A stretch of 38,232 nt of DNA. Origin: Rhodobacterales bacterium (GTDB lineage Bacteria; Pseudomonadota; Alphaproteobacteria; Rhodobacterales; Rhodobacteraceae). Under the pieces are notes generated by a model, which saw only the letters and a list, made by a program, of their open reading frames with translations, was not told the origin of the DNA and made no database searches. Made by a program: the position numbers and the translations under genes. Positions 16,810-30,487 of the stretch are shown here, one piece after another (the stretch's first letter is position 1; the number at the start of each line of letters is the position of its first letter). Location of the stretch: assembly GCA_017303485.1 (NCBI GenBank), contig JAFLCY010000029.1:1-38232 (forward strand). Reading direction: 5' to 3'.

Positions 16810-16834
16810 CGGACCTGCCTTCTGCGCAGGTCCG
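16810..16834. repeat. 9-bp perfect inverted repeat between divergent genes
   Basis: CGGACCTGC (16810-16818) and GCAGGTCCG (16826-16834) pair perfectly around a 7-base spacer. The element lies 65 bases before the 108-residue gene (leftward) and 114 bases before the lytic transglycosylase gene (rightward). No T tract follows on either strand, so it is not a normal terminator. An operator or an mRNA leader structure is possible. Confidence 0.55.
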
Positions 16835-16947
16835 GGATCGCTTACCTTACGTCATCCGCGCCGCTTCCCGCCGGTGTCCCTTGGCCAAGGTTGCATCCCC
16901 GACCCCGCCCCGCTAACCCTCGCCTGCCCGAACCGGAAGGCCTGCGC

Positions 16948-17409
16948 ATGTCTCTTACCCGCCGCACATTGCTCCTTTTCCCAGCCGCCGCAGCCCTGGC
17001 CGCCTGTGGCCGGAAGGCCCCGCCCGTCTCGCGCGCGCCGATGGCCCCCGGGGCCACGCCCGAGATGCTGGCGCTGGTGCGCAAGTATGCCGGCATCCAC
17101 GGTATCCCGGAAAGCCTGCTGCACCGGGTGATCCAGCGCGAAAGCGGCTACAACCCGGCGGCGCGGAACGGCCCCTATTACGGGCTGATGCAGATCCTGC
17201 CGCAGACCGCGCAGACGATGGGCTACAAGGGGCCGCCAGAAGGCCTGCTCGATGCCGAGACGAATCTCATGTATGCCGGAAAGTACCTGCGCGGGGCCTG
17301 GCTTGTATCGGGCGGGTCCGAGGACCGGGCCGTGATGTGGTATGCCAAGGGCTATTACTACGAGGCCAAGCGCAAGGGCCTTTTGCGAGAGACCGGCCTG
17401 CGGGCCTAG
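16948..17409 (+). CDS. Lytic transglycosylase lipoprotein (SLT domain)
   Basis: The 153-residue protein has a lipoprotein signal peptide with the lipobox ALAAC (Cys20), so it is probably anchored in the outer membrane facing the periplasm. One SLT domain follows, with catalytic Glu65 in RESGYNPAA, then YYGLMQILPQTAQTMGYKG, ETNLMYAGKYLRGA and VMWYAKGYYYEAK. Such enzymes cleave the MurNAc-GlcNAc bond of peptidoglycan to form 1,6-anhydro products. It is short, little more than the catalytic domain. ATG 16948 was chosen because GGAAGG lies just upstream and the signal peptide begins there. A lipid kinase gene follows 26 bases later on the same strand. Confidence 0.93.
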   Translation: MSLTRRTLLLFPAAAALAACGRKAPPVSRAPMAPGATPEMLALVRKYAGIHGIPESLLHRVIQRESGYNPAARNGPYYGLMQILPQTAQTMGYKGPPEGLLDAETNLMYAGKYLRGAWLVSGGSEDRAVMWYAKGYYYEAKRKGLLRETGLRA

Positions 17410-17435
17410 ATCCTTGATGGCCGCGGGGGGGAGTC

Positions 17436-18356
17436 ATGCCGGACCGAGTGGCGGACATTTGCGTTCTTGCGAACCCGCGCTCGGGTACGGCGTCGCGCAA
17501 TCCCGATGCGGTGGACCGCGCCCTGGCGGTGTTGGGACCGCGCGCCGAGCTGCGCAGTTTCTCCGGCGATCCGGCTGATGAGGCAAGGCGCGCGATCGGG
17601 GATGGGTTCCGGATCGTCGTGGCCGCAGGGGGTGACGGTACCGTAGCCGGTGTCGCCCATGCCCTGGCCGGAACCGATGTCGCGCTTGCCGTGCTGCCGC
17701 TTGGCACCTTCAACTACTTCGCTCGCGGTCTTGGTATGCCCGAAGATGCCGAGGAGGCGGCGCGGGCGATCCTGCAGGGCTCCCCGCACGATATCGCGGT
17801 CGGCACGCTGAACGGCCGCGTCTTCCTGAACAATGTCTCCATCGGCCTCTATCCCACCATCCTGGAGGAACGCGAGGCGACCTATGCCCGCTTCGGCCGC
17901 TACCGCATTCTCGCGCATATCGCGTCCCTGCGGACGATCCTGCGCTTTCAACGGCCCTACCGGATGCAGATCCTCCAGGATGAGACGAGCCACCGCATCC
18001 GTACCCCCATGATCTTCGTTGCACGGTCTGCCTACCAGCTCGACCAGTTCGGACTACAGGGCGCGAAGGCGATCTCGGACGATCGCTTCGTCCTGTTCCT
18101 TGCCCACCAGCAGACCCGGCTCGGCTTTCTTAGGCTGGCCTGGAGGCTGATCCGGCGCAAGGTTGACCACGGGCGTGATGTTCTTGTTTCGACACCACGG
18201 AAGATCACGGTATCGGTCCCCGGTCGGCGGCGTCTTTCGGTCGCGCTCGACGGCGAGAAACTGAAGATGCGCCTGCCCTTGCGGATCGAGATCGCGGACC
18301 ACCAGTTGCAGGTCATCCTGCCGCCAGCCGACCCCAAGACCGGAAAGCGGGCATGA
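17436..18356 (+). CDS. Diacylglycerol/lipid kinase family protein
   Basis: The 306-residue protein belongs to the DAGK catalytic family (YegS/DgkB-like), soluble enzymes that phosphorylate diacylglycerol or related lipids at the membrane face. The nucleotide-binding signature VVAAGGDGTVAGVAHAL contains GGDGT at residues 65-69. VLPLGTFNYFARGLG (about 86-100) is the counterpart of the PLGTGNDFA motif, with Phe for Gly. The C-terminal beta-sandwich ends with VSVPGRRRLSVALDGEKL. Substrate cannot be assigned from sequence. ATG 17436 has a GGGGGGGAG ribosome site. The 3' end overlaps the phosphoesterase gene by four bases (ATGA), so the two are probably translationally coupled. Confidence 0.93.
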   Translation: MPDRVADICVLANPRSGTASRNPDAVDRALAVLGPRAELRSFSGDPADEARRAIGDGFRIVVAAGGDGTVAGVAHALAGTDVALAVLPLGTFNYFARGLGMPEDAEEAARAILQGSPHDIAVGTLNGRVFLNNVSIGLYPTILEEREATYARFGRYRILAHIASLRTILRFQRPYRMQILQDETSHRIRTPMIFVARSAYQLDQFGLQGAKAISDDRFVLFLAHQQTRLGFLRLAWRLIRRKVDHGRDVLVSTPRKITVSVPGRRRLSVALDGEKLKMRLPLRIEIADHQLQVILPPADPKTGKRA

Positions 18357-19153
18357 TCCGGCTGCTTCATCTCTCGGACATCCACTTCGGTGCGGTCGAC
18401 GAGCGGCTGGTCGAGCCGATGCTCGACCTCGCGCACCGGCTGCGCCCCGATGCGACCGTCATCTCCGGCGACCTGACCCAACGCGCGCGCCCCGAACAGT
18501 TCGCAGCGGCTCGCGCGTTCATCGACCGGCTTCCCGGCCCGGTCCTATGCGTTCCTGGCAACCACGACATGCCGCTTTACAACCTCGTCTTGCGTCTTGC
18601 CGCGCCCTTTGCGCGGTACCGCCGCGCGATGGGACCGGAACTGGAACCGACGCTGACCTTGCCGGGAGCAGTCCTGCAGGGGGTCAACACCGCCAACCCG
18701 CTGGTCTGGAAGTCGGGCGTACTGCGCCCAAGCTCGACCGAGCGACTGGAGCGAACCTTTGCCTCGGCACCGCCGGGGACCATGCGCATCGCGGTTTTGC
18801 ACCATGCGCCCGTTCCGGCCGCCGACGGCACGCCCGCCGACATGGCCGACCCCTCGGCCGTCCGGACCGCCTTGATGCAGGCAGGGGCCGACATCGTCCT
18901 CTCGGGCCACACCCATATGCCGCATACAGGCATCGCCGAGACTTCCGCCGGGGTCCTGTTCCTGCAGGTGGGCACTGCGATCTCCAGCCGCCTCAAGACC
19001 GGCACCAACGACCTTGCGCTGATCACGCTTGGGGACAGCGAATTGACGGTGGAAAGCTGGCTCTCCCCGCCAAAGGCTGCGGGGTTCGAAGCCGGCCCCA
19101 CCACCCGATACGGCCGGACTCTTGCTGCGTGGCAGAAGTTAACCGACTCCTAA
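18353..19153 (+). CDS. Calcineurin-like metallophosphoesterase
   Basis: The 266-residue protein has the metallophosphoesterase motifs in order: HLSDIHFG (Asp9, His11), ISGDLTQ (Asp40), VPGNHD (Asn70, His71), VLHHAPVP and SGHTHMP. This is the class III cyclic-nucleotide phosphodiesterase/CpdA-like arrangement, but the substrate is not determined; UDP-sugar or lipid-linked phosphates are other options. No signal peptide is seen. It overlaps the lipid kinase gene by four bases, which suggests the two act on one process such as lipid turnover. That is an inference. It converges on the glycogen operon, ending 67 bases from the pgm stop. Confidence 0.93.
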   Translation: MIRLLHLSDIHFGAVDERLVEPMLDLAHRLRPDATVISGDLTQRARPEQFAAARAFIDRLPGPVLCVPGNHDMPLYNLVLRLAAPFARYRRAMGPELEPTLTLPGAVLQGVNTANPLVWKSGVLRPSSTERLERTFASAPPGTMRIAVLHHAPVPAADGTPADMADPSAVRTALMQAGADIVLSGHTHMPHTGIAETSAGVLFLQVGTAISSRLKTGTNDLALITLGDSELTVESWLSPPKAAGFEAGPTTRYGRTLAAWQKLTDS

Positions 19154-19188
19154 CGCCCACAGCCAAGCCATTGATTTCATGGGAACCG

Positions 19189-19212
19189 AAAAGCTGCCCG
19201 CGCGTGGGCAGC
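19189..19212 (-). terminator. Terminator of the glycogen operon
   Basis: On the minus strand GCTGCCC (19212-19206), a six-base loop and GGGCAGC (19199-19193) are followed by TTTT (19192-19189). It lies 8 bases after the pgm stop and fits a rho-independent terminator for glgP-...-pgm. On the plus strand the hairpin is followed by CTTGG, so termination is better predicted leftward. Confidence 0.65.
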
Positions 19213-19220
19213 CTTGGCGC

Positions 19221-22980
<3,760 letters not shown>

Positions 22981-22984
<4 letters not shown>

Positions 22985-24405
22985 GCCGTCAGCCTTTCGT
23001 AAAGGTCAGCATAGGCGACGGCACTCCTCTCCCAGCTCACCGGATGCGCCATGGCATTGGCCCGAAGCTTTGCCCAGAGCTTTGGCTGGCGATAGAGGTC
23101 CAGAAGCTCGGACAGGGCCTTGCCGAAGGCAAGTGCATCGACCGGATGGAAGGTCACGCCCGTCGCCGCCCCGGCGGCCAGCGTTGCCGGGTTCGCCCCG
23201 ATCACCGTGTCGCCCAGCCCGCCGACCAGACTGACGACCGGCAGCGTACCATAGCGCAGGCCATACATCTGGGTCAGGCCGCAGGGCTCGAACCGGCTGG
23301 GGACCAGAACGGCATCGGCCCCGGCAAAGAGCCGGTGGCTCAGCCCCTCGTCATAGCCGATCCGCACCGCCACCCGGCCCGGGAAACGGTCCGCCAGCTG
23401 ACGCATCGCCGCTTCCAGCCCCGGATCGCCCGACCCCAGCACGATCAGCCCGCCTCCGCCCAGCACGAAGTCCGGGATCACGGCGGGCAGAAGGTCGATC
23501 CCCTTCTGGTCGGTCAGCCGCGAGACGACGATGGCCAGTGGCCCCGGCACCTCCAGTCCGAATTCCTTGCTCAGCTGGGTGCGCGCCGCCGCCTTGCCGG
23601 CGACGGACTTGCGGTCATAACCCGGATCTTCGCGCGCGGGATCCCAGACCCCGGTATCGACGCCGTTCAGGATGCCCGACACCACCGAACTCCGCGTCGC
23701 GATCACGCCTTGCAGGCCCATGCCGAACTCGGGCCGCATCAGCTCGGCCGCGTAGCTGGGGGAAACCGTGGTGATCCAGTCCGAGGTCACCAGTGCCGCC
23801 TTCAGGCTGGAGATGCCGCCATAATACTCCAGCGCCTCCGGGTGGAAGGCATGGCCTGGCAAACGCAACACGCCCAGCATATGCGCCGGGGCCCAGCCCT
23901 GGAAAGCGATGTTGTGGATGGTGATGATCGACTTGCAGCCGCCGTTGCCGTGATAGGCCAGATAGGCCGGGGCCAGCCCCGCCTGCCAGTCATGCGCATG
24001 CAGGACATCGGGCTTCCAATCCGCCAGCCCCTCTCGCGCGATGCGGGCGCCGGTCCAGGACAGCGCGGCAAAGCGGATCGCATTGTCCGGATGGTCCCCG
24101 GTCGGGCCGGAATAGGGGCCGCCCTCGCGGTCATAAAGGTGTGGCGCATCCAGAAGCAGGATCGCGATGCCCGCCACCTCGCCCGCCAGCACCCGCCCGG
24201 GCCCGCCCCAAAGATCGGCTTCCTCCCAGACCACGGGCCAGGATTTCGCCTGCGCCCGCAGCGCCCGGTAGGCGGGCAAGAGGACACGCATTTCCCACCC
24301 CAAGCCCGCCAGCGCCCCCGGCAGGGCGCCGACCACATCCGCCAGCCCGCCGGTCTTGACCAGCGGAACGCATTCCGATGCCACCGACAGAATCCGACCG
24401 CCCAT
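22981..24405 (-). CDS. glgA: Glycogen synthase (ADP-glucose)
   Basis: GlgA extends alpha-1,4-glucan with ADP-glucose. The 474-residue GT5 protein has the hallmark KTGGLADVVGALP (Lys17) at the N-terminus, DVLHAHDWQAGLAPAYL, NGVDTGVWDP, VSRLTDQKGIDLL and the second-domain motif PSRFEPCGLTQMYGLRYG with the conserved Glu. Length is normal. ATG 24405 is preceded by AAAGG. A 66-base gap to glgC contains a strong hairpin. The 3' end overlaps the glgX start (GTGA). Confidence 0.97.
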
Positions 24406-24430
24406 GATGTTTGCCTTTCGCCGAAATCCA

Positions 24431-24457
24431 CCCGGCGGGGGTATTCCTCCCGCCGGG
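24431..24457 (-). repeat. Intercistronic hairpin between glgC and glgA
   Basis: CCCGGCGGG (24431-24439) and CCCGCCGGG (24449-24457) form a perfect 9-bp GC stem that can extend inward by one G-C and one G-T pair. No T run follows in the direction of transcription, so termination is unlikely. An mRNA-stabilising or processing element between glgC and glgA is more plausible. Confidence 0.5.
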
Positions 24458-24471
24458 CAAGGTCCAGTCCC

Positions 24472-25743
24472 TCAGCCCAGGGCCTTTGCCCGGGCGTCCA
24501 GCATCTCCTGCGTGATCAGGACGATCCCGGCATCCGTGCGGCGGAACCACTTGCCATCCGCTTCCGGGTCCTTGCCCACCACCAGACCCTCGGGAATGAT
24601 GACCCCGCGGTCGATGACGCAGTTCTTCAGTTCCGCCTTGCGGTTCACCACCACCTGCGGCAAGGCCACCACATATTCCAGGCTGGAATAGCTGTGCGTC
24701 CGCACCCCGGTGAACAAGAGCGAATTCGACACCGCCGAGCCCGAGACGATGCAATCGCCCGAGACCAGCGACGACACCGCCGATCCGCGCCGCCCGTCCT
24801 CGTCATGGATGAACTTCGCCGGGGGCACGATCTCGGCATAGGTCCAGATTGGCCAGGCGCTGTCGTAGAGGTCGAGCTTGGGAATGAAATCCGTCAGGTC
24901 GATGTTGGCCTGCCAGAAGGCGTCGATGGTCCCCACGTCGCGCCAGTAGGGCTCGGTCTCAAGGCCGCTCATCACGCAGCTGTCGGCGAACTTGTGCGCC
25001 ACCGCCTTGCCGTTCTTCACGATGGCCGGGATCAGGTCGAAGCCGAAGTCATGGCTGGAATTGTCATTCGACATGTCCTCCAGCAGAAGCGCCCGCAGGA
25101 AGGCCCAGTCGAAGACATAGATCCCCATCGAGGCCAGGGCATTGTCCGGGTCGCCCGGAATGGCTGGCGGGTCCTTGGGCTTTTCCAGGAAATCGGTGAT
25201 CCGCATCGTCTTGTCGACATGCATCACGCCAAAGGCGCTGGCCTCCTTGCGCGGCACGGTCAGGCAGCCGATGGTCACGTCGGCCCCCGCCTCGACATGC
25301 TGGCGCAGCATGATCTCGTAATCCATCTTGTAGATGTGGTCGCCCGCCAGCACGATCACATACTTGATGCCGTAGCTGTCGATGATGTCGATGTTCTGGG
25401 CGATGGCATCCGCCGTGCCGCGATACCAGTTCACCTCGTCCATCCGCTGCGAGGCGGGCAGGATGTCCAGGTATTCGTTCCGTTCCGCCCGGAAGAAGCC
25501 CCAGCCGCGCTGGACGTGGCGGATAAGGGAGTGCGCCTTGTACTGCGTCGCGATGGCCATCTTGCGGATGCCCGAGTTCAGCGCGTTCGACAAAGCGAAG
25601 TCGATGATCCGGGTCTTGCCGCCGAAATAGACCGCCGGTTTCGCGCGCCGGTCGGTCAGCTCCTTCAATCGGCTGCCGCGCCCCCCGGCCAGGACGAAGG
25701 CCATGGCCTGCGATGACAGGCGCTGGTTCGGTCTTGCTTCCAT
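24472..25743 (-). CDS. glgC: Glucose-1-phosphate adenylyltransferase (ADP-glucose pyrophosphorylase)
   Basis: GlgC makes ADP-glucose from ATP and glucose-1-phosphate, the committed and usually allosterically controlled step of glycogen synthesis. The 423-residue protein has the nucleotide-binding [23 protein letters not shown] region (20-42), then [36 protein letters not shown] and IGEP-like sugar-site segments. A left-handed beta-helix C-terminal domain ends [10 protein letters not shown]. The N-terminal segment ([16 protein letters not shown]) holds the activator-binding region. Related enzymes from this bacterial group respond to fructose-6-phosphate and pyruvate, but the effector cannot be read from the sequence. 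ATG 25743 is preceded by a GGAGGGAAG ribosome site. Confidence 0.98.
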   Translation of the reverse strand: MEARPNQRLSSQAMAFVLAGGRGSRLKELTDRRAKPAVYFGGKTRIIDFALSNALNSGIRKMAIATQYKAHSLIRHVQRGWGFFRAERNEYLDILPASQRMDEVNWYRGTADAIAQNIDIIDSYGIKYVIVLAGDHIYKMDYEIMLRQHVEAGADVTIGCLTVPRKEASAFGVMHVDKTMRITDFLEKPKDPPAIPGDPDNALASMGIYVFDWAFLRALLLEDMSNDNSSHDFGFDLIPAIVKNGKAVAHKFADSCVMSGLETEPYWRDVGTIDAFWQANIDLTDFIPKLDLYDSAWPIWTYAEIVPPAKFIHDEDGRRGSAVSSLVSGDCIVSGSAVSNSLLFTGVRTHSYSSLEYVVALPQVVVNRKAELKNCVIDRGVIIPEGLVVGKDPEADGKWFRRTDAGIVLITQEMLDARAKALG

Positions 25744-25779
25744 CGTCTTCCCTCCCCTTGGCGGTCGTCCCGCCGGAAT

Positions 25780-27951
25780 TCAGTCCTGTTGCAGATAGAT
25801 GGCGCTGAGCGGCGGCAGCGTGACCAGCGCCGATTGCTTCTGGCCGTGCCAGGGCGTCTTCTCCGTGGCGACCCCTCCCAGGTTGCCACGGTTGCCCCCG
25901 CCATAGGTCTCGGCGTCGGTGTTCAGGATCTCGCTCCACTTGCCGGACTGCGGCAGCCCCAGCCGGTACTTGCGCTCGATGGGTGTCATGTTGACGACGG
26001 CCACCACCGGCTTGTCGCCGTCGGTGCCCTTGCGGACCCAGGCATAGACCCCCGCCTCGGCATCGTTCGATTCGATCCAGTCGAACCCCTCGGGTCGTGT
26101 GTCGTTCACATGCAGGGCGCGCGTCCCGCGGTAGACCCGGTTCAGGTCGCGCACCAGCCGCTGCATGCCACGATGATCTGCAATATCAAGCTGATGCCAG
26201 TCGAGGCTCTGGTTGTGGTTCCACTCCGCCCCTTGCGCAAACTCCTGCCCCATGAACAGAAGCTTCTTGCCCGGATGCGCCCACATGAAGCCGTAATAGG
26301 CCCGCAGGTTGGCGAACTTCTCCCAGGCATTGCCCGGCATCTTCGACAGCATGCTGCCCTTGCCGTGGACAACCTCGTCATGGCTGATCGGCAGGATGTA
26401 GTTCTCCGACCAGGCATAGACGAGGCCGAAGGTCATCTGGTGATGGTGATAGCGCCGGTAGATCGGGTCTTTCTGGATGTAGGACAGCGTGTCGTTCATC
26501 CAGCCCATGTTCCATTTGAACCCGAAACCAAGGCCGCCCCAGTTCGCCGGGCGCGACACGCCGGGAAAGGCCGTCGATTCCTCGGCGATGGTCATGATGC
26601 CGGGGCATTCGCCATAGGCGGTGATGTTCGTCGTGCGCAGGACGTCGATCGCCTCGTAGTTCTCGCGCCCGCCATCCTTGTTCGGCACCCATTCGCCATG
26701 CTTTCGGGAATAGTCGCGGTAGAGCATCGAGGCCACCGCATCCACCCTGAGGCCGTCGACGTGATATTCCTCCAGCCAGTACAAGGCGTTGGAGACAAGG
26801 TAGTTCTTCACCTCCACCCGGCCGTAGTTGTAGATCAGCGTGTTCCAGTCCTGGTGGAAGCCTTCGCGCGGGTCCTGATGTTCATAAAGCGCGGTGCCGT
26901 CGAACCGGCCGAGCCCATGCGGATCGGTCGGGAAATGGCCCGGCACCCAGTCGAGGATGACGCCTAGCCCCTTCCTGTGCGCTGCATCGACGAAGGCGCG
27001 GAATTCGGACGGGGTGCCGTGGCGGATGGTGGGGGCGAACATCCCCACCGGCTGATACCCCCAGGACCCGTCGAACGGATATTCGCTGACCGGCAGGCAT
27101 TCGATATGGGTGAAACCCATGTCGGCGGCATAGTCGACCAGTTGCTCGGCCAGTTCCTCGTAGCTCAGCATCCGGTTTCCCGGTGCGCGTTTCCATGAGG
27201 CGAGATGCACCTCGTAGACCGAAATCGGCGCGTCGGTCGTGTGCTTGGCCGCCCGGCCCTCCATCCAGTCCCCGTCCTGCCATTTTCCGCGGATTGTCCT
27301 GACAACAGAGGCATTTGCGGGCGGATGTTCAGAGCCAAAGCCGACAGGATCAGACTTCAGGGGCATCACCGCCCCGCCCGGTCCCTTGATCTCGTACTTG
27401 TAGGCCGTGCCTTCGGTCAGGCCCGGCATGAAGATCTCCCACACTCCCGTCGCGCCACGACGGCGCATCGGGTTGCGGCGGCCATCCCAGACGTTGAAGT
27501 CGCCCACCACGGAAACCCGTTCCGCATTCGGCGCCCAGACGGCGAAATGGACGCCCTCCACGCCCTCATGCGTCATCACATGCGCGCCAAGCACCTGCCA
27601 AAGCCGCCGGTGGCTGCCTTCGCCCAAGAGATACTCGTCCATCTCGCCAAGGACCGGGCCGAAACGATAGGGATCCTCGAAATCCCAAGTCGTTCCATGG
27701 CCTTCCGCGCGAAACCTGTAGTTCGCCTTCCGCGCCATCTGATGCGTGAAAAGCCCCGGCAACCCCGGCCAGGCCTCCGCCTCGGCCACGGTCTTGCCCG
27801 TGATCACCCAGAGCCGGTCCGCGCCGGGCACGAAGGCGCGCAGTTCCCAGCCCTTTGCCGCCTTGTGCAGCCCGAGCACGCCGAAGGGATCGCCATGCCA
27901 GCCCCCGGCAATCGCCTCGGCTGCGCCGTTGTCCAGTGTCGTCCCGGCCAT
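25780..27951 (-). CDS. glgB: 1,4-alpha-glucan branching enzyme
   Basis: GlgB cuts alpha-1,4 chains and re-attaches them in alpha-1,6 linkage. The 723-residue GH13 protein has an N-terminal extension (about 1-110), a CBM48 domain ([23 protein letters not shown]) and the catalytic barrel. The barrel carries [10 protein letters not shown], nucleophile Asp404 in [17 protein letters not shown], acid/base Glu457 in [13 protein letters not shown], and [15 protein letters not shown]-terminal beta-sandwich closes the protein. The catalytic positions are one less than those of E. coli GlgB (405 and 458), supporting the start. ATG 27951 has a GGAGGGGAAG ribosome site and lies 21 bases after glgP. Confidence 0.98.
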   Translation of the reverse strand: MAGTTLDNGAAEAIAGGWHGDPFGVLGLHKAAKGWELRAFVPGADRLWVITGKTVAEAEAWPGLPGLFTHQMARKANYRFRAEGHGTTWDFEDPYRFGPVLGEMDEYLLGEGSHRRLWQVLGAHVMTHEGVEGVHFAVWAPNAERVSVVGDFNVWDGRRNPMRRRGATGVWEIFMPGLTEGTAYKYEIKGPGGAVMPLKSDPVGFGSEHPPANASVVRTIRGKWQDGDWMEGRAAKHTTDAPISVYEVHLASWKRAPGNRMLSYEELAEQLVDYAADMGFTHIECLPVSEYPFDGSWGYQPVGMFAPTIRHGTPSEFRAFVDAAHRKGLGVILDWVPGHFPTDPHGLGRFDGTALYEHQDPREGFHQDWNTLIYNYGRVEVKNYLVSNALYWLEEYHVDGLRVDAVASMLYRDYSRKHGEWVPNKDGGRENYEAIDVLRTTNITAYGECPGIMTIAEESTAFPGVSRPANWGGLGFGFKWNMGWMNDTLSYIQKDPIYRRYHHHQMTFGLVYAWSENYILPISHDEVVHGKGSMLSKMPGNAWEKFANLRAYYGFMWAHPGKKLLFMGQEFAQGAEWNHNQSLDWHQLDIADHRGMQRLVRDLNRVYRGTRALHVNDTRPEGFDWIESNDAEAGVYAWVRKGTDGDKPVVAVVNMTPIERKYRLGLPQSGKWSEILNTDAETYGGGNRGNLGGVATEKTPWHGQKQSALVTLPPLSAIYLQQD

Positions 27952-27972
27952 GCTTCCCCTCCCGAAAGCGCG

Positions 27973-30381
27973 TCAGAGCGCGGATGATGCCTGCCAGATC
28001 TCTTCCATGTAGCTGCGGATCGTCCGGTCGGACGAGAAGAACCCGCTCCGCGCCGTGTTCATCGCGGCCATCCTCCACCAGCGGTCGGTGTCGAGATAGG
28101 CCTTGTCCACCTCGCCCTGCGCGGCGTGGTAGGCGGCGAAATCCGAGGCGACGAGGAAATAGTCCGAATGCCACATGCCATGCACAAGGCCATGATATCG
28201 CCCCGGCTCATCGGGTGAGAACCGGCCTTCGGCGATCATCTGCAGCACATCCATCAGGGGCTGGCTTGCCTCGATCGCCTTGCGCGCATGGTCCGGGTCC
28301 TCGCGGCGTTTCTGGACCTCCTCGGCGGTCAGGCCGAAGAGGAAGAAGTTCTCGGCGCCAACCTCTTGCAATATCTCGACATTCGCGCCGTCCAGCGTGC
28401 CGATGGTCGGGGCGCCGTTCATCATGAACTTCATGTTCCCGGTGCCGGACGCCTCTTTCCCTGCCGTGGAAATCTGCTCCGACAGGTCCGCCGCCGGGAT
28501 CACCCGCTCGGCCATCGTGACGTTGTAGTTCGGCGGATAGACGATCTTCAGAAGATCCCCCGTCACGGGATCAGCATTAACGACCGTCGCCACGTCATTG
28601 ATAAGACGAATGATTTCCTTTGCCACAGCATAGCCCGGCGCCGCCTTGCCGCCAAAGATCTTCACCCGGGGCACCCATCCCGCCTTCGGGTTCGTCCGCA
28701 CCCGCTGCCAATGCGCGATGGTCTGAAGGATGTTCAGAAGCTGCCGCTTGTATTCATGGATGCGTTTGATCTGCACGTCGAACAGCGCGTCCGGCGAGAC
28801 GTTCAACCCGAACTCGCGCCCGATCCAGTTGGACAGGGCCACCTTGTTCTCGCGCTTGGCCGCGGCGAAGTCGGCCCGGAAGCCCGCGTCGGGCACATGT
28901 GGTTCCAGCTCGCGCAGCCGGTCAAGGTCGGCTTCCCAACCGCTTCCGATGGTCTTCGTGATCAGCGACGACAGGGGCCGGTTCGCCATCCGCAGCCAGC
29001 GCCGGGGTGTCACCCCGTTGGTTTCGTTGATGATCCGCCCCGGATGCAAAGCGTTCAGTTCCGGGAACAGGTTCTGCTTCACCAGATCGGAATGCAGCGC
29101 GGAGACGCCGTTCACCTTGTGGCTCATGATGAAGGCGAGTTCGCCCATCCGCACTTCCTGATGCTTCACGATGCCGACGTAGTGCGGCCGGTTCGGATAG
29201 GCGCGGCGGTGCCAGCTGTCGATCCGCTCCACGATCTGCATGTGACGCGGCAGCACGTTGCCGAAAGTGAAAGTCGCCCATTTTTCAAGCGCTTCCGGCA
29301 GAAGCGTGTGGTTCGTATACCCCAGACAGGCCCGCGCGATGGTCAGCGCGTCATCGAAGGGCAAGCCATGTTCGTCCGACAAGAGGCGGATCAGCTCTGG
29401 CCCGGCAATCGCCGGATGGGTGTCGTTCATCTGGATCGCCACATGGCGGGGCAGCGCGCGCAGGTCGCTGTGGTTCGCCAGATAGCGGCGCAGGATGTCC
29501 TGCAAGGCGGCGGAAGTCAGGAAGAATTCCTGCTTCAGGCGCAGTTCCTTGCCCTGATAGGTGGTGTCATCCGGGTACAGCACGCGGCTCAGCGTCCGCG
29601 CCAGCGTCTCCGGTTCCGCCGCTGCCGCGTAGTCCCCCCGGTTGAAGCGTTCGAGGTCGAAATTTCGTGTCCCCTTCGCCCCCCAGAGCCGCAGCGTGTT
29701 GGCCCATTTGCCCTGCCAGCCGATCACCGGCGTATCGAACGCCTCAGCCGTCACCGTTTCCTGCGGATACCAGATCTCGCGCCCGTCGCGGGTCTCGACA
29801 TGGCCCTTGAACCCGATGGTATAGGCACTTTCAGGCCGGGCGAATTCCCAGGGATGCGCCTGCGCCAGCCAGTTTTCCGGCGTCTCGACCTGACGGCCCT
29901 GGTCGAAATGCTGGCGGAAGAGGCCATGCTCATAGCGGATGCCATAGCCATAGGCCGGGCAACCCAGCGTCGCCATTGATTCCATGAAACAGGCCGCCAG
30001 CCGCCCGAGGCCGCCGTTCCCCAGCGCCGCATCGGGTTCGTCGTCGATCACCGCCCGGATGTCCTGCCCGAAATGCGCCATCGCCTCGGCGGCCATGTCG
30101 TAAAGCCCGAGGTTGATCATCGCATCCTCCAGGATGCGGCCGATCAGGAATTCCATCGACAGGTAGTAGACACGCTTCTTGTCTTCCGCCCAGGTGCGGC
30201 GGGTCGAGGCGAACCAGGGCTCGACGATCTGGTCGCGGATCGCGTGGGAAAGCGCCATGCGCCAGTCATGCGCGCTGGCGTGCGGGGCGTCCTTGCCCAC
30301 GGTAAAGGTCAGGTGCCGCAGGATGCTGGCCTGCAGGATATTCGGGGTCACGCTCAGATCGGTCACGGGTCTATCCAGCAA
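27973..30381 (-). CDS. glgP: Glycogen/starch/alpha-glucan phosphorylase
   Basis: GlgP releases glucose-1-phosphate from glycogen ends with phosphate; pyridoxal phosphate is the cofactor. The body is a full phosphorylase: RVYYLSMEFLIGRILEDAM, DAALGNGGLGRLAACFMES, MNDTHPAIAGPELIRLL, KIFGGKAAPGYAVAKEII, and the PLP-Lys segment EASGTGNMKFMMNGA with Lys651. I place the start at TTG 30381, because AGGAG (30392-30388) lies six bases upstream and the 802-residue product has the usual length. In-frame ATG codons at 30411 and 30489 have no good ribosome site, and 30489 falls within the predicted promoter. It is the first gene of glgP-glgB-glgC-glgA-glgX-pgm. Confidence 0.93.
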   Translation of the reverse strand: MLDRPVTDLSVTPNILQASILRHLTFTVGKDAPHASAHDWRMALSHAIRDQIVEPWFASTRRTWAEDKKRVYYLSMEFLIGRILEDAMINLGLYDMAAEAMAHFGQDIRAVIDDEPDAALGNGGLGRLAACFMESMATLGCPAYGYGIRYEHGLFRQHFDQGRQVETPENWLAQAHPWEFARPESAYTIGFKGHVETRDGREIWYPQETVTAEAFDTPVIGWQGKWANTLRLWGAKGTRNFDLERFNRGDYAAAAEPETLARTLSRVLYPDDTTYQGKELRLKQEFFLTSAALQDILRRYLANHSDLRALPRHVAIQMNDTHPAIAGPELIRLLSDEHGLPFDDALTIARACLGYTNHTLLPEALEKWATFTFGNVLPRHMQIVERIDSWHRRAYPNRPHYVGIVKHQEVRMGELAFIMSHKVNGVSALHSDLVKQNLFPELNALHPGRIINETNGVTPRRWLRMANRPLSSLITKTIGSGWEADLDRLRELEPHVPDAGFRADFAAAKRENKVALSNWIGREFGLNVSPDALFDVQIKRIHEYKRQLLNILQTIAHWQRVRTNPKAGWVPRVKIFGGKAAPGYAVAKEIIRLINDVATVVNADPVTGDLLKIVYPPNYNVTMAERVIPAADLSEQISTAGKEASGTGNMKFMMNGAPTIGTLDGANVEILQEVGAENFFLFGLTAEEVQKRREDPDHARKAIEASQPLMDVLQMIAEGRFSPDEPGRYHGLVHGMWHSDYFLVASDFAAYHAAQGEVDKAYLDTDRWWRMAAMNTARSGFFSSDRTIRSYMEEIWQASSAL

Positions 30382-30487
30382 GGTCTTCTCCTGAGAAAGC
30401 CTAAGCGCCATGCGGCGGCGGTCAAGCAGGCTTTCAACTGTCGCAAGGGGTTCACGGGCCTCCTGCCCAATGGACGAACATTTGCTC

